A stretch of 64,000 nt of DNA from Flammeovirgaceae bacterium UBA6059 (GCA_002435755.1 DIYH01000032.1:62001-126000), one strand, 5' to 3'; positions 36,496 through 46,387 are shown, numbered from the stretch's first letter. Numbers and translations: made by a program. Notes: a model not told the origin generated them from the sequence alone.

Positions 36496-38601
36496 ATGGA
36501 ATCACTAAGCCATATTCTCCTACTTAGCAGACCGGTCAGCAGTCGACTCTTAGCATCTTTGGTAATCAGTATGTTCGTCATCAGTATAGGAGCGTACGGC
36601 TGTCAGAGCACACCTTTCTCAACTATCATATCTCATGGAGATCTGACCCTAGAGATCAATGATAAGATGCAGACCAAGGTAAGTAACAACTCGTCGGAGG
36701 TGGCACCTTTTATGAATAGCTTTCAAAGCTCCGATTATCTCGTTGGTGACGATGGCATGATCCACATTTTCAATGTAGAAAGTAACTCGAAATCGGTAAT
36801 CAACGATGAGGTCGGCAGTGGGCAGTCCTGGGTGATCTCTGGTATCTACGAAGAAGGTGGTATCAAAGTCAGAAAAACAACGACCATCACCGCTTATGAT
36901 GACTTCCCTGACATGCTCACTACTAAGTCCACCTATGAAAACTTGGGTATTGATTTCGTGATCAAGAAGATGGTAAGCAATCACTATGTTGTAAATCACA
37001 TCGGCTCTACCCCCTCCTATTGGGCGTTTCAAGGTAGCTCAACTAGTAATCGATCAGATTGGATAAGACCCCTGGAGCCAGGCTACTATGATCGCAATTA
37101 TATGGGAATGAATAATAGTGACTATGGTGGTGGTATTCCGGTTACAGACATATGGCGGCCCGATGCGGGCTTAGCCATTGGTCATACCGAACTCACCCCT
37201 CAACTGGTCTCCTTACCTACTTCTATTAAGCTTAATGGTGACAAAGTCAATATATCCGTGGAGTTAGATTATGAATATCCAACAGTCTTCAAATCCGGCA
37301 CCACAGAAGAAACCTTAGAAACGTTCGTTTCGGTGCACCGCGGTGATTACTACACACCACTCAGCCGATATTCTCATTTTATGCAAGCGAAGGGAATCGA
37401 AATGGCACCTTCAGAAGATGATGCTTACGAGTCAATATGGTGTGCGTGGGGCTATGAACGCAATTTCACGCTAGATGAAGTGATTGGCACCTTACCTAAA
37501 GTTAAAGAGTTGGGTATCCAATGGGCCGTTCTGGATGATGGCTTTCAGATCGCCGAAGGAGAATGGGACGCTAATCCTGATAAATTCGAAAACGGCAATG
37601 ATGATATTAAAAACCTGGTCAAGACCATTCATGATCATGGTCTAAAAGCGAAAATATGGTGGACACCCATGGCCGCAGACCCTCACAGCAAGGCACTTCA
37701 AGAAACACCTGAAATGATGCTGTACACCAGCGAATGGACACCACAGTTCATCACGTGGTGGGATGCTTACTACCTGGGACCCAAAAACCCACACGCCATC
37801 GATCATACTAGAGAGGCTGTTAGACTATTTATGCGACAATGGGGTTTTGACGGGCTAAAGATGGATGGCCAACACATGAACGCTGTACCACCGGATCATA
37901 ACCCGGCCAGCAAGCTGGACTATCCTGAGCAGGCAGTTGAAGGTTTACCCGACTTTTTCAAGATGATTTACGACGAAGCGAGAGCAATCAAACCAAATGC
38001 AGTGGTAGAAAACTGCCCGTGCGGTACGTGCATGTCTTTCTTCAACATGGCACACATGAACCAAGCCGTCTCCAGCGACCCTCTCTCGAGCTGGCAAATC
38101 AGGCACAAAGGCAAGACCTACAAAGCACTGATCCCCAATACCGCTTACTACGGAGACCATGTGGAGTTAAGCGACGATGCATCCGACTTTGCCAGTTCTT
38201 TCGGCATAGGAGCAGTATTGGGCACGAAGTTTACCTGGCCGAAGGACAATCCTACCGCCTCAGAGAGCTTTCTGCTTACCCCGGAAAAAGAGGTGATCTG
38301 GAAGAAATGGTTTGACCTCTATCATGAGATGATGCTCTCCAAAGAAGAGTATGTTGGAGACCTGTATGATATAGGTTTTGATAAGCCAGAGACACATGTC
38401 ATCAAAAAAGGAGACAAAAGATATTATGCCTTCTATGCAGATAGCTGGAGCGGACCCATAGAGTTGAGAGGGCTTGAAGCGGGCTCATACAAACTCAGGG
38501 ATTACTTCAATGAAGTAGATCTTGGCTCGGTAGATGCCAGCTCAGCAACGTTAGCACTTGATTTCACAGGTTTTATGCTCATTGAGGCTACTCCGTTATG
38601 A
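36496..38601 (+). CDS. GH36-type alpha-galactosidase (melibiase), exported
   Basis: The product is 701 residues from the ATG at 36496; a TTG four codons upstream is less likely. A hydrophobic signal (LLASLVISMFVISIGAYGC) may be a lipoprotein signal with a non-ideal lipobox. The N-terminal beta-sandwich spans about 40-300. The TIM barrel includes IWCAWGYERNFTLDEVIG, WAVLDDGFQIAEGEWD, LKAKIWWTPMAADP, and FDGLKMDGQHMN with the nucleophile Asp near residue 457. VVENCPCGTCMSFFNMAHMNQAVSSDP carries the Cys-Pro-Cys-Gly motif and SSDP acid/base region known from this GH36 branch. The C-terminal domain is beta-rich. It should remove alpha-linked galactose (or a related sugar) in the periplasm or at the surface. 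It overlaps the YHS gene by ATGA. Confidence 0.88.
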   Translation: MESLSHILLLSRPVSSRLLASLVISMFVISIGAYGCQSTPFSTIISHGDLTLEINDKMQTKVSNNSSEVAPFMNSFQSSDYLVGDDGMIHIFNVESNSKSVINDEVGSGQSWVISGIYEEGGIKVRKTTTITAYDDFPDMLTTKSTYENLGIDFVIKKMVSNHYVVNHIGSTPSYWAFQGSSTSNRSDWIRPLEPGYYDRNYMGMNNSDYGGGIPVTDIWRPDAGLAIGHTELTPQLVSLPTSIKLNGDKVNISVELDYEYPTVFKSGTTEETLETFVSVHRGDYYTPLSRYSHFMQAKGIEMAPSEDDAYESIWCAWGYERNFTLDEVIGTLPKVKELGIQWAVLDDGFQIAEGEWDANPDKFENGNDDIKNLVKTIHDHGLKAKIWWTPMAADPHSKALQETPEMMLYTSEWTPQFITWWDAYYLGPKNPHAIDHTREAVRLFMRQWGFDGLKMDGQHMNAVPPDHNPASKLDYPEQAVEGLPDFFKMIYDEARAIKPNAVVENCPCGTCMSFFNMAHMNQAVSSDPLSSWQIRHKGKTYKALIPNTAYYGDHVELSDDASDFASSFGIGAVLGTKFTWPKDNPTASESFLLTPEKEVIWKKWFDLYHEMMLSKEEYVGDLYDIGFDKPETHVIKKGDKRYYAFYADSWSGPIELRGLEAGSYKLRDYFNEVDLGSVDASSATLALDFTGFMLIEATPL

Positions 38602-39029
38602 AAGCGCTCATCATCATAATGACGCTGCTGTTTTGGCAGAACCCAACCGAGGAGATCTATCAAGTAGATGGACTCGCAATAGGCGGATACGATGTGGTGA
38701 GTTATCACAATGAAGCCAAACCTATCAAAGGCAGTAAAGACTTTACCTATACATGGAAGGGTGCTACCTGGCATTTCGCCAATGTTGAAAATCTCGAACG
38801 CTTCGTAGCTGACCCCTCATCCTATGCTCCCCAGTACGGTGGCTATTGCGCCTGGGGTATGCGCGAAGGCTACAAAGCGAAGACAGATCCGTTCAACGCA
38901 TGGACTGTGACCGACGGACTTCTCTATCTTAATTATAATAAGGCCGTTCAGGACGGTTGGCTATCCGAAATGGAGGAGAGCATTCGCATTGCGGATAAGA
39001 ACTGGACCACTTTCGAAAAAAAGGAATAG
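38598..39029 (+). CDS. YHS-domain protein, exported
   Basis: The product is 143 residues with a short hydrophobic N-terminus (MKALIIIMTLLFWQ) consistent with a signal peptide. The rest is a YHS domain: IGGYDVVSYHNEAKPIKGSKD, TYTWKGATWHFANVENLERFVADPSSYAPQYGGYCAWGM, and a C-terminal LLYLNYNKAVQDGWL. The block with YGGYCAWG is the family hallmark; the single Cys and the nearby Tyr/His residues may bind metal. Such secreted YHS proteins are common in marine bacteria and have no settled role. The 4-bp overlap with the GH36 gene is unexpected and suggests co-translation; function relative to the galactosidase is unclear. Confidence 0.87.
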   Translation: MKALIIIMTLLFWQNPTEEIYQVDGLAIGGYDVVSYHNEAKPIKGSKDFTYTWKGATWHFANVENLERFVADPSSYAPQYGGYCAWGMREGYKAKTDPFNAWTVTDGLLYLNYNKAVQDGWLSEMEESIRIADKNWTTFEKKE

Positions 39030-39030
39030 A

Positions 39031-39054
39031 GGCAGGCTCAAACTCCTTCCTGCC
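39031..39054 (+). other. Intercistronic hairpin
   Basis: GGCAGG and CCTGCC flank a 12-base loop directly after the YHS stop codon. There is no T-run, so it is a weak terminator at best; an mRNA-stability or attenuation element is possible. Confidence 0.35.
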
Positions 39055-39075
39055 CAGATGAAAACTGAGTGATTG

Positions 39076-41244
39076 ATGTGGAGATTGACGATAGCGATAC
39101 TACTGATAGTTACCATTGAGAGTTGGTCCCAAGGCTTTAATGAAAAAACCGTGGAGTTTGGGCTCGATTATGAGTTCACTACCGTGGAATATGGTGGTGG
39201 TATTAGCTTCGTTGATTTCGATAGAGACGGGTTAGATGACCTCACCTTCGCCACGGATAGCACAAGTACAGTGCGCTTTCACCGCAATACCGGCAGTGGG
39301 TTTGAAGAGCTAAGCCCCTTGATCATCGATATATCTGAAGTGAAGCAGGTACTTTGGATTGATTACAACAATGACGGTGAACTTGATTTGTACCTCACCA
39401 GTGCCGGACAGAACAAGTTATACAAGAATGCAGGTGATCTAAACCTTGAGGAAATCACGAGCACCTCAGGACTAGACGAGCCGGTGTTGATCAGTTATGC
39501 CGCTACCTGGCTTGATTATGATCAGGATGGATTGCTTGATTTGGTCACGACCTACCGTACTGAGGATGAACAAGGAGCAGTCTTACTTTATCGGAACCAA
39601 GGCAATGACCGCTTTGAAAACCTGACCAATAAGGCAGGTCTATCTGGCAAAGGCAATAGCATACTGGCCATGACCTCACTGGATTACGACAATGACGGAT
39701 GGACTGACCTTTTCCTGGCACAAGACTGGGAGCAAGGCAATCAACTACTGCGCAACAATGGTGACGGCACCTTCACCGATGTGTCGCAGGTCACCAATAC
39801 TGATCAAAAAATGAATTCGATGACTGCCACCATTGGTGACTACAATATGGATGGCTGGATGGATATCTACGTTACCAACACGATGGACGGCAATTTGCTA
39901 TTGAGGAACAATGCCGGGGAAAACTTCTCCGATGTGACCGAAGAGATGGGTGTCAACATTAGGAACCTGACCTTCGGATCGAGCTTTTTTGACGCGGATA
40001 ATGATGGAGACCTGGACCTACAGGTGGTCGGCTTTCGGACCAACTTTATGTACGAAAACAGGGGGCCAGACCTACAATTCTTGAGGGTTGATGACATTTG
40101 GGGATTTGTGTCGGACAGGGACTTCAACAACGGACTGGCACTTGGGGATCATAACGGTGACGGCTACTTAGATCTGGTGCGCAACAGCATCTCCAGAGCA
40201 GGGTTTATCAGCAGCAGCCATACTTTTTGGGAGAATAATTTTGATAGCAACAACTATCTCCTCGTGGACCTGGAAGGCACTGCCTCCAATAAGGATGCTG
40301 TGGGTTCCAAGCTCTCCCTCTATATCAACGGCGACAGGATGATCCGGCGCATAGCAGCCGGAGAGAGCTTTGGCTCGCAACACTCGTTAACACAGTCATT
40401 TGGCCTGGGGGAGAACACGACAGCTGATAGTCTGGTCGTACTGTGGCCTAACGGAAATAAATCGGTCGTAACAGATATATCGGCCAACCAACGCCTCCAT
40501 CTGGTAGAACTCAACATAGGCTGCAAAGATCCCCTAGCATGTAACTTCAACCCCGGTGTGACCTCCGACAATGGTAGCTGCCGATACCCTACGCAGTATA
40601 TGGACTGCACAGGTTGTCTCAAAGACGCTGACCAAGATGGAGTATGTGACGAGCTTGAAGTACTTGGCTGTACAGACCCTGATGCCTGCAATTTCTCGCT
40701 AGACCACACAGAGGAAGACGGCTCTTGTTGGTATTTGGCACTAGCCTCGATTAATGGCAATGCCACGCCTCAACCTCTTCAACTCGAGAGCTATCGCTAT
40801 GAGGGAGAGGAATCCAGCCACTACAACTGGCAGATCACCAATGGCAGCATAGTACTTGGTCAAGGATCTAATGATATACAGGTACTCTGGCATGAAGCAA
40901 ACAATGGTAGCCTCACCGTGCGGGAGACCAGCGAAGACAACTGTGTTTCAGCACCAGTTACACTGAACATAGAGATCACGCCATTAGCGTTGGGCAACTC
41001 ACCATTGGCAGCCATCAACATTTATCCTAATCCTGCAAGTGGCACGATAAACCTGGGTATGGCCGCAACCTTTCATAAGGTGGCCGAAGCTCACTTGTTT
41101 ACGGTCACAGGGCGAATAGCTTTGAGCCAAAAGGTAACCACAGGACTCAACCAATTTGATATTGGCTCGCTCGTACCAGGTCAGTATATACTGAGACTGA
41201 TCACATCCGAGGAAGTGCATAACTGGAAGGTACTGATAAGATGA
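39076..41244 (+). CDS. FG-GAP/VCBS repeat protein with ASPIC/UnbV domain and T9SS sorting tail
   Basis: The product is 722 residues from the ATG at 39076, with a signal peptide (IAILLIVTIESWSQG). Seven-bladed-propeller FG-GAP repeats with Asp-rich calcium loops run over about 25-390 (VDFDRDGLDDLTF, DYNNDGELDLYLT, DYDNDGWTDLFLA, DADNDGDLDLQVV). An ASPIC/UnbV domain (about 400-475, GSKLSLYINGDRMIRRI, VVLWPNGNKS) follows. Two Cys-rich CxDPxACNF repeats (about 485-555) come next, then a beta domain and a T9SS tail (INIYPNPASGTINLG). It should be exported to the cell surface. The ligand is unknown; propellers of this type bind sugars or proteins. It sits 1 bp from the haloperoxidase homologue and is probably co-transcribed. 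Confidence 0.88.
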   Translation: MWRLTIAILLIVTIESWSQGFNEKTVEFGLDYEFTTVEYGGGISFVDFDRDGLDDLTFATDSTSTVRFHRNTGSGFEELSPLIIDISEVKQVLWIDYNNDGELDLYLTSAGQNKLYKNAGDLNLEEITSTSGLDEPVLISYAATWLDYDQDGLLDLVTTYRTEDEQGAVLLYRNQGNDRFENLTNKAGLSGKGNSILAMTSLDYDNDGWTDLFLAQDWEQGNQLLRNNGDGTFTDVSQVTNTDQKMNSMTATIGDYNMDGWMDIYVTNTMDGNLLLRNNAGENFSDVTEEMGVNIRNLTFGSSFFDADNDGDLDLQVVGFRTNFMYENRGPDLQFLRVDDIWGFVSDRDFNNGLALGDHNGDGYLDLVRNSISRAGFISSSHTFWENNFDSNNYLLVDLEGTASNKDAVGSKLSLYINGDRMIRRIAAGESFGSQHSLTQSFGLGENTTADSLVVLWPNGNKSVVTDISANQRLHLVELNIGCKDPLACNFNPGVTSDNGSCRYPTQYMDCTGCLKDADQDGVCDELEVLGCTDPDACNFSLDHTEEDGSCWYLALASINGNATPQPLQLESYRYEGEESSHYNWQITNGSIVLGQGSNDIQVLWHEANNGSLTVRETSEDNCVSAPVTLNIEITPLALGNSPLAAINIYPNPASGTINLGMAATFHKVAEAHLFTVTGRIALSQKVTTGLNQFDIGSLVPGQYILRLITSEEVHNWKVLIR

Positions 41245-41245
41245 T

Positions 41246-43411
41246 ATGAAAAAATGGTTTGTGCTTCAGTTACTCACTTTGATGGTGCTCAGCCTTTCAG
41301 CCCAGGCACCAGGTGCGGATATCGCTATGCACTGGAACGAGGCAGTGCTCAATGCCATTCGCAACGACTTTGCACGACCTACGATCCACGCCCGCAATCT
41401 CTTTCATACCTCTATAGCCCTTTATGACTGTTGGGCGCTCTTTGATGGGACTGCAGAGACTTACCTTATCGGTAAGCGACTGGATAGCTTTGAGTCGACA
41501 ATCGATATGGCCCTAATCAACCCATCAGCCACAGAAGAGTTCAAATGGGAGGCAGCAAGTTTTGCCATATATCGTCTGGCTTCATTCCGCTTTGCGGCCT
41601 CACCGGGTGTCGACGAGTCGCTACACTATTTTGATTCGCTCATGACCCAATTCGGGTACGATATCACCCAGTTCTCAATAGACTACTCCGATGGTCAGGC
41701 ATCCTCACTGGGCAACTACATTGCTACAGAAATCATCCGATGGGGCCTCCAGGACGGTTCAAATGAACAACAGGCCTTCAACAATCAGTATTACACCCCT
41801 GTAAACGAGCCCCTCGTAGTGGCTCAACCGGGCAATCCTACCATAGTAGATCCCAACCGATGGCAGCCACTTGCTTTCGATCTCTTTATCGACCAAAGTG
41901 GCAATGTGATCCCTGGCAGCATACCAGACTTCCTTAGCCCGGAGTGGGGCAATGTCTACGGATTTGCACTAGAGAGGTCAGATGCGACGATCTACAGCAG
42001 AGAGGGTCATGAGTATCTCGTCTACAATGACACAGGCAGTCCTCCGCTATTGTTGGAAAATGCGGAAAGCAATGAGGCTTATCAATGGGGCTTTGCGCTG
42101 GTAGCACACTGGGCTGCTCATCTTGACCCAGCGGACAGTGTGCTCTGGGATATCTCACCGGCCAGCATTGGTAACATCAGTGAGTTTCCAACTACACTAT
42201 CGGAATATCAGTCGTTTTACTCCATAGAAGGTGGAGATTGGGGTACCGGACATCCTGTTAATCCGAACACGGATGCGCCCTATGCCCCACAAATTGTACC
42301 TCGCGGAGACTATGCAAGGGTATTGGCAGAGTTTTGGGCTGATGGCCCAGACTCGGAGACACCTCCGGGTCATTGGTTTACATTGCTCAACTATGTGATG
42401 ACCCATCCTATGTTCGAGCCCCGCTTGGGAGGCGCCCAGTTGATCGAGGATCGCTTTGAGTACCAGGTCAAGGCTTACTTCGCCTTAGGTGCGGCAATGC
42501 ACGATGCTGCTATAGCAGCCTGGGCGCTTAAAGGTTGGTATGACTATGTGCGGCCGGTATCGGCGATACGATACATGGCCGATCTCGGTCAAAGCTCTGA
42601 CCCTGAGGCCACCAGCTATCATGATCTGGGCATACCCCTAGAGCAAGGATTTGTTGAGTTGGTCACGCCTGGTGACGTGCTTGCGGGCGACAGCAACGAA
42701 CATATCGGCAAGATCAAACTCCGATCATGGAGGGGTCCGGACTACATCCGCGATGAAGCTACCGATGCAGCAGGTGTGGGTTGGATCCTGGCGGAAAGCT
42801 GGTGGCCCTATCAACGACCGACCTTTATTACACCGCCGTTTGCCGGGTTTGTATCAGGTCACTCTACTTACTCCCGAGCAGCAGCAGAAGTGCTCACTCT
42901 ACTGACAGGAGATCCCTACTTTCCTGGGGGGATGGGCGAGTTCTTTGCTAAGAAAAATGAGTTTTTGGTGTTTGAAGAAGGCCCCAGTGTCGACATTACG
43001 CTCCAGTGGGCTACCTATAGAGACGCGTCCGATCAGTGCAGTCTATCAAGGATATGGGGTGGCATTCACCCTCCCGCAGATGATATTCCCGGCAGGATAC
43101 TCGGTGCGGAAGTAGGACAAGAAGCCTACGCTAAAGCCGCAAGCTATTTCGATGGACAAACCGTACTTGGGCAAGCGCAGGTAGCGCAGAGTATCCATCT
43201 TTTCCCCAACCCTGTAGCCTCTGGATCGCCATTCACGATAGTCTCTCCTACCGGAATACAGAAGATAGCCGCCTTCAGCTTGAGAGGGACTGAGTTGCCA
43301 TTGCGTCAAACAGGCAAAAATCAGTATATCATCGACTCTCCTGCCGGTCAAACAGGACTTGCCTTCATTCGGATCAATAAAAACCATGTATTGCGATTGA
43401 TCATGCGGTAA
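41246..43411 (+). CDS. Vanadium-dependent haloperoxidase/PAP2-superfamily protein with T9SS sorting tail
   Basis: The product is 721 residues with a signal peptide (LLTLMVLSLSAQA). The helical core (about 25-640) carries the full haloperoxidase/acid-phosphatase signature: K-x6-RP as KGWYDYVRP (Lys429, Arg436), SGHS in FAGFVSGHSTYSRA (His539), and SR-x5-H-x3-D as SRIWGGIHPPAD (Arg601, His608). These residues bind vanadate or phosphate. A T9SS tail (IHLFPNPVASGSPF) ends the protein. Members oxidise halides with hydrogen peroxide or act as phosphatases; sequence alone does not decide which. It follows the FG-GAP protein by 1 bp. Such an enzyme beside glycan genes is unusual and may modify surface-bound organic matter (inference). 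Confidence 0.88.
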   Translation: MKKWFVLQLLTLMVLSLSAQAPGADIAMHWNEAVLNAIRNDFARPTIHARNLFHTSIALYDCWALFDGTAETYLIGKRLDSFESTIDMALINPSATEEFKWEAASFAIYRLASFRFAASPGVDESLHYFDSLMTQFGYDITQFSIDYSDGQASSLGNYIATEIIRWGLQDGSNEQQAFNNQYYTPVNEPLVVAQPGNPTIVDPNRWQPLAFDLFIDQSGNVIPGSIPDFLSPEWGNVYGFALERSDATIYSREGHEYLVYNDTGSPPLLLENAESNEAYQWGFALVAHWAAHLDPADSVLWDISPASIGNISEFPTTLSEYQSFYSIEGGDWGTGHPVNPNTDAPYAPQIVPRGDYARVLAEFWADGPDSETPPGHWFTLLNYVMTHPMFEPRLGGAQLIEDRFEYQVKAYFALGAAMHDAAIAAWALKGWYDYVRPVSAIRYMADLGQSSDPEATSYHDLGIPLEQGFVELVTPGDVLAGDSNEHIGKIKLRSWRGPDYIRDEATDAAGVGWILAESWWPYQRPTFITPPFAGFVSGHSTYSRAAAEVLTLLTGDPYFPGGMGEFFAKKNEFLVFEEGPSVDITLQWATYRDASDQCSLSRIWGGIHPPADDIPGRILGAEVGQEAYAKAASYFDGQTVLGQAQVAQSIHLFPNPVASGSPFTIVSPTGIQKIAAFSLRGTELPLRQTGKNQYIIDSPAGQTGLAFIRINKNHVLRLIMR

Positions 43412-43436
43412 GCTAACCTCAACCCCGGCCAGTTCA

Positions 43437-45404
43437 TCATGTCGCCTTAGATTGCTCCTTGATCACGCCTGTATTAAAAGCCTTGATCAACGCTTTTAGG
43501 TCCTTGATACGTGTCTGGATCGCCTTGCCATCATCTAGATCTCTGACTTTCTTCCTTACAGGTGACTGGTTAAGCACAGTGGTACTGAAGGCAATATCCT
43601 TTTCTTCAATGATTGCTTTCTCTGTTGACTCAAAAGGTTCATGTGCGATCAGCTGACGGCCATGTGCATTCTGCATCAGCGTATACCCGGCAATACCAGT
43701 TTTGTCTTGATAAGCCTTGGAAAACCCTCCATCAATTACGATGAGTTTGCCGTCGGCCTTGACGGGGCTCTCCCCTTTCTTCACTGATACGGGGACATGC
43801 CCGTTGAGAATCACACAATCCTTACTCTCGAGTCCAAACTCTCTGAGTATCATTTCACAGGTCTTAGCATCATCGCGATAGTCATAATAATGATCCTTCT
43901 TCTCTCGCTTGGGTACCTCTTCTTTCAGGAAATACCGCTCAAAGGTCGCCATCTTGTCTTTACCAAAAAGTGGCGAAAGAGGACCTGCCCATAGGTACCA
44001 AAACAAGTCTGTGGCATAGCCCTGCTCAGGGCTGTCATCGACCCCTGAGAAGGCAATCTTCATCTGTCTATCGAAGAAGTCCATAAGTGCACGCCCCTTC
44101 AACGGGCCAGCACCCAGGTCCACTGGTCTCAGCGACCCATCAGGCTGTAGTGGGATGCAACCGTGATAGAGCAGGTTTTGATTAGTCACATTGTACATAC
44201 CACCATGCTCAAAGAGAAACCTTGTATGGCGCTGTAGTCGGTCACTTTTCAGAAAAGACGCACTAAGCTTCGAGACGAGCTCCTCTTCCTCTTCCGTCAG
44301 GGCATAAGGGTCATCACTTCGTAAAGTAGGCATGAAGGTATCTTTTAACTGGTATACCTGATCCCCTATCGTGATACTACCCTCTTGGAGGTTGAGTTTG
44401 TCGAGGAGTAAGCGATGCTCGATTCCAAACTCCGGTCTTCGGCGGATCAGTTGCCCTTCCAGTTTGAACTCGATCATTGTAATAGCTTTGTGCATCAGTC
44501 GGCTCAGCCATTGCTCTGAGGTATTGAGCAGCTCAGTAGGTGCCACCTTCGGGTCAAAAACAATGCTCTTGTCATCCTTATAATGCTCTATCGCAAAGGA
44601 GGCAAGGGGCATCAAGTGTATACCATACCCCTTTTCCAGGGTGTCAGTATTAGCATATCGCAGCGAAAGCCGCAACACACTGGCCATACATGCCAAGGAC
44701 CCACGCGCCGCACCCATCCATACGATATCATGATTGCCCCACTGAAAATCTACTGCATGATGCTTTTCCAATTCATCCACAATGATATCTGCCCCAGGCC
44801 CCCGGTCATAGAGATCCCCTATGATATGAATCTTATGGATAGCCAGACGCTGGATGAAAGTAGCCAAACCTTTGACCAGAAAATCCGCCTGCCCTATCTC
44901 GATAGTACTCTTTAGTATATGCACATGGTAGTCCTGATCTTTACCAATAGCCCTTCCCGCCACGAGCTCAAGAATGATATCTCCATAAGTATCTGGGAGC
45001 AGTCTTCGCACTCTTCGGTCTGAGTAGATGGAGCCTAGTTGCCGTGCGATCCTGATCATCCACAGCAGTAAGATCAGATAATAGCTAGCCATATCCGGCT
45101 GTTCTTCCCGGATCAGACGCAGTTTTCTAGTCGGATAGTAGATGATACTACATAAGACGTTGATCTCTTGCTCAGTCAGTTCACTGCCATAAATCTCCCG
45201 TACTTTGCTCTTGATCACCCCAGAGCCATTCCTCAGTACATGCTGAAAAGCCTCATGCTCTCCATGTATATCACTCAAAAATACCTCCACCCCGCAAGTC
45301 AGATTGAGACTCGTACTTTGGAGTACGATCTCCTTAGCCGCTTCCTGCGTATTAAGATACTTCTCTGCTAGTAGCGTCAGGTATTTAAGCCGGTTGGATT
45401 TCAT
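43437..45404 (-). CDS. fbp: Class III fructose-1,6-bisphosphatase
   Basis: The product is 655 residues, matching the long class III (Firmicutes-type) enzymes. Metallophosphatase blocks are in place: VEVFLSDIHGEHEAF (near residue 40), IHIIGDLYDRGPGAD (near 190), FQWGNHDIVWMG (near 220), and ILNGHVPVSVKKGESP with VIDGGFSKAY near the C-terminal part. It is cytosolic and catalyses fructose 1,6-bisphosphate to fructose 6-phosphate in gluconeogenesis. It lies downstream of an EamA transporter on the same strand with 86 bp between them. Growth on sugars that enter as triose phosphates, as the aldolase at 52240 would produce, needs such an enzyme, but linkage to that pathway is inference. Confidence 0.95.
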   Translation of the reverse strand: MKSNRLKYLTLLAEKYLNTQEAAKEIVLQSTSLNLTCGVEVFLSDIHGEHEAFQHVLRNGSGVIKSKVREIYGSELTEQEINVLCSIIYYPTRKLRLIREEQPDMASYYLILLLWMIRIARQLGSIYSDRRVRRLLPDTYGDIILELVAGRAIGKDQDYHVHILKSTIEIGQADFLVKGLATFIQRLAIHKIHIIGDLYDRGPGADIIVDELEKHHAVDFQWGNHDIVWMGAARGSLACMASVLRLSLRYANTDTLEKGYGIHLMPLASFAIEHYKDDKSIVFDPKVAPTELLNTSEQWLSRLMHKAITMIEFKLEGQLIRRRPEFGIEHRLLLDKLNLQEGSITIGDQVYQLKDTFMPTLRSDDPYALTEEEEELVSKLSASFLKSDRLQRHTRFLFEHGGMYNVTNQNLLYHGCIPLQPDGSLRPVDLGAGPLKGRALMDFFDRQMKIAFSGVDDSPEQGYATDLFWYLWAGPLSPLFGKDKMATFERYFLKEEVPKREKKDHYYDYRDDAKTCEMILREFGLESKDCVILNGHVPVSVKKGESPVKADGKLIVIDGGFSKAYQDKTGIAGYTLMQNAHGRQLIAHEPFESTEKAIIEEKDIAFSTTVLNQSPVRKKVRDLDDGKAIQTRIKDLKALIKAFNTGVIKEQSKAT

Positions 45405-45490
45405 ATGTTAAAAAGTGAATAGCTACGCCCTGGCGAATACCATATCTATTCCTTACCGGGAATAAGAGGTTGTATATCAAATGGTCAAGC

Positions 45491-46387
45491 CTACTGTTCC
45501 GATGCTGCCTCCACCCCATCTTCAGGCTCTATCGACAATAATAAAGCTGCCAGTACCGCAAGGACGATACCCCCAATCTTGTAAGGGCCAGGGAGGAAAC
45601 CCAAGACGGTCATCGATATAATAGAAGTGATCAAAGGTGCTCCTGCATTCGTCAATGGCGATACAACCATGGCTTTACCATAGCGAAATGCAAACACCAA
45701 ACTCAACGCCCCAAAAGAGTTGAGTAATTGTATCCCCGCGGCGAGCAATGGCCCGTCAGCGCCATAATTGATCTCCTGCTCAAAGTCTGTCATAGCCAGT
45801 GCTACCGGGATGAGCAGTAGTCCTGAAAGCGTCATGTAAAAAAATACACTTTCTCCGCTCATGGTATGCTGTGAAAGCTTCATGAAGAAGGCCTGCACTC
45901 CCCATGCAATAAGTACCAATATGGCCAAGACAAACCAGAGAAAACCATAATCACCACTGCCATCCGGAGAATAATCAAACAACGGGAGAGCTACCAAGGC
46001 TAGTACTACCCCGAGTACCCCGCGCCTCGTAACGCGCTCCCGAAGCATGAAGAAACTAAGAAGGATCGTTACGACCGGTGATAAGGAGATGATAGGAAAA
46101 ATCAGATAGGCTGGCCCTAGTGTAACGGCATAGAAAAGCACCATCTGGCCACCGGCACCCAGCAAGCCGATGATCATGCCATACATCAAAGACTTGCCAT
46201 CGTGCTGTATTCTCCAATTGGCCTGACGCATTGACACTACTGCCGGGATCAACATCGTTACTGCCCAGACAGAGTAGATCAAGGTTTCAGGAAATCCGTT
46301 TTCGGTTGGCAGGCCGGTGAAAGCGCCCCATACCCCCCAAAAGAATGTAGTGATCAGTGCATATGTCAGCCAAAGTTTGTTACCCAT
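45491..46387 (-). CDS. EamA/DMT-family membrane transporter
   Basis: The product is 298 residues with about ten hydrophobic segments arranged as two EamA repeats (about 5-135 and 150-285). Examples are LIYSVWAVTMLIPAVVSM, ILLSFFMLRERVTRRGVLGVVLALVALPLF and IIGGIVLAVLAALLLSIEP-like segments. It ends in a short acidic tail. It belongs to the drug/metabolite transporter superfamily, whose members move sugars, amino acids or other small metabolites. It is divergent from the secreted DUF4832 gene at 46511 across a region with a strong inverted repeat. Glycan monomer transport is possible but not shown. Confidence 0.85.
   Translation of the reverse strand: MGNKLWLTYALITTFFWGVWGAFTGLPTENGFPETLIYSVWAVTMLIPAVVSMRQANWRIQHDGKSLMYGMIIGLLGAGGQMVLFYAVTLGPAYLIFPIISLSPVVTILLSFFMLRERVTRRGVLGVVLALVALPLFDYSPDGSGDYGFLWFVLAILVLIAWGVQAFFMKLSQHTMSGESVFFYMTLSGLLLIPVALAMTDFEQEINYGADGPLLAAGIQLLNSFGALSLVFAFRYGKAMVVSPLTNAGAPLITSIISMTVLGFLPGPYKIGGIVLAVLAALLLSIEPEDGVEAASEQ

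Noticed and set aside
40320..40766. 148-codon minus-strand frame opposite the FG-GAP/ASPIC gene
   Set aside because: The plus-strand gene has continuous conserved repeats here, and the antisense product has no known features.
45447..45464. TATTCC/GGAATA hairpin between the EamA and fructose-bisphosphatase genes as a terminator
   Set aside because: The stem is only 6 bp and no T-run follows on the minus strand.
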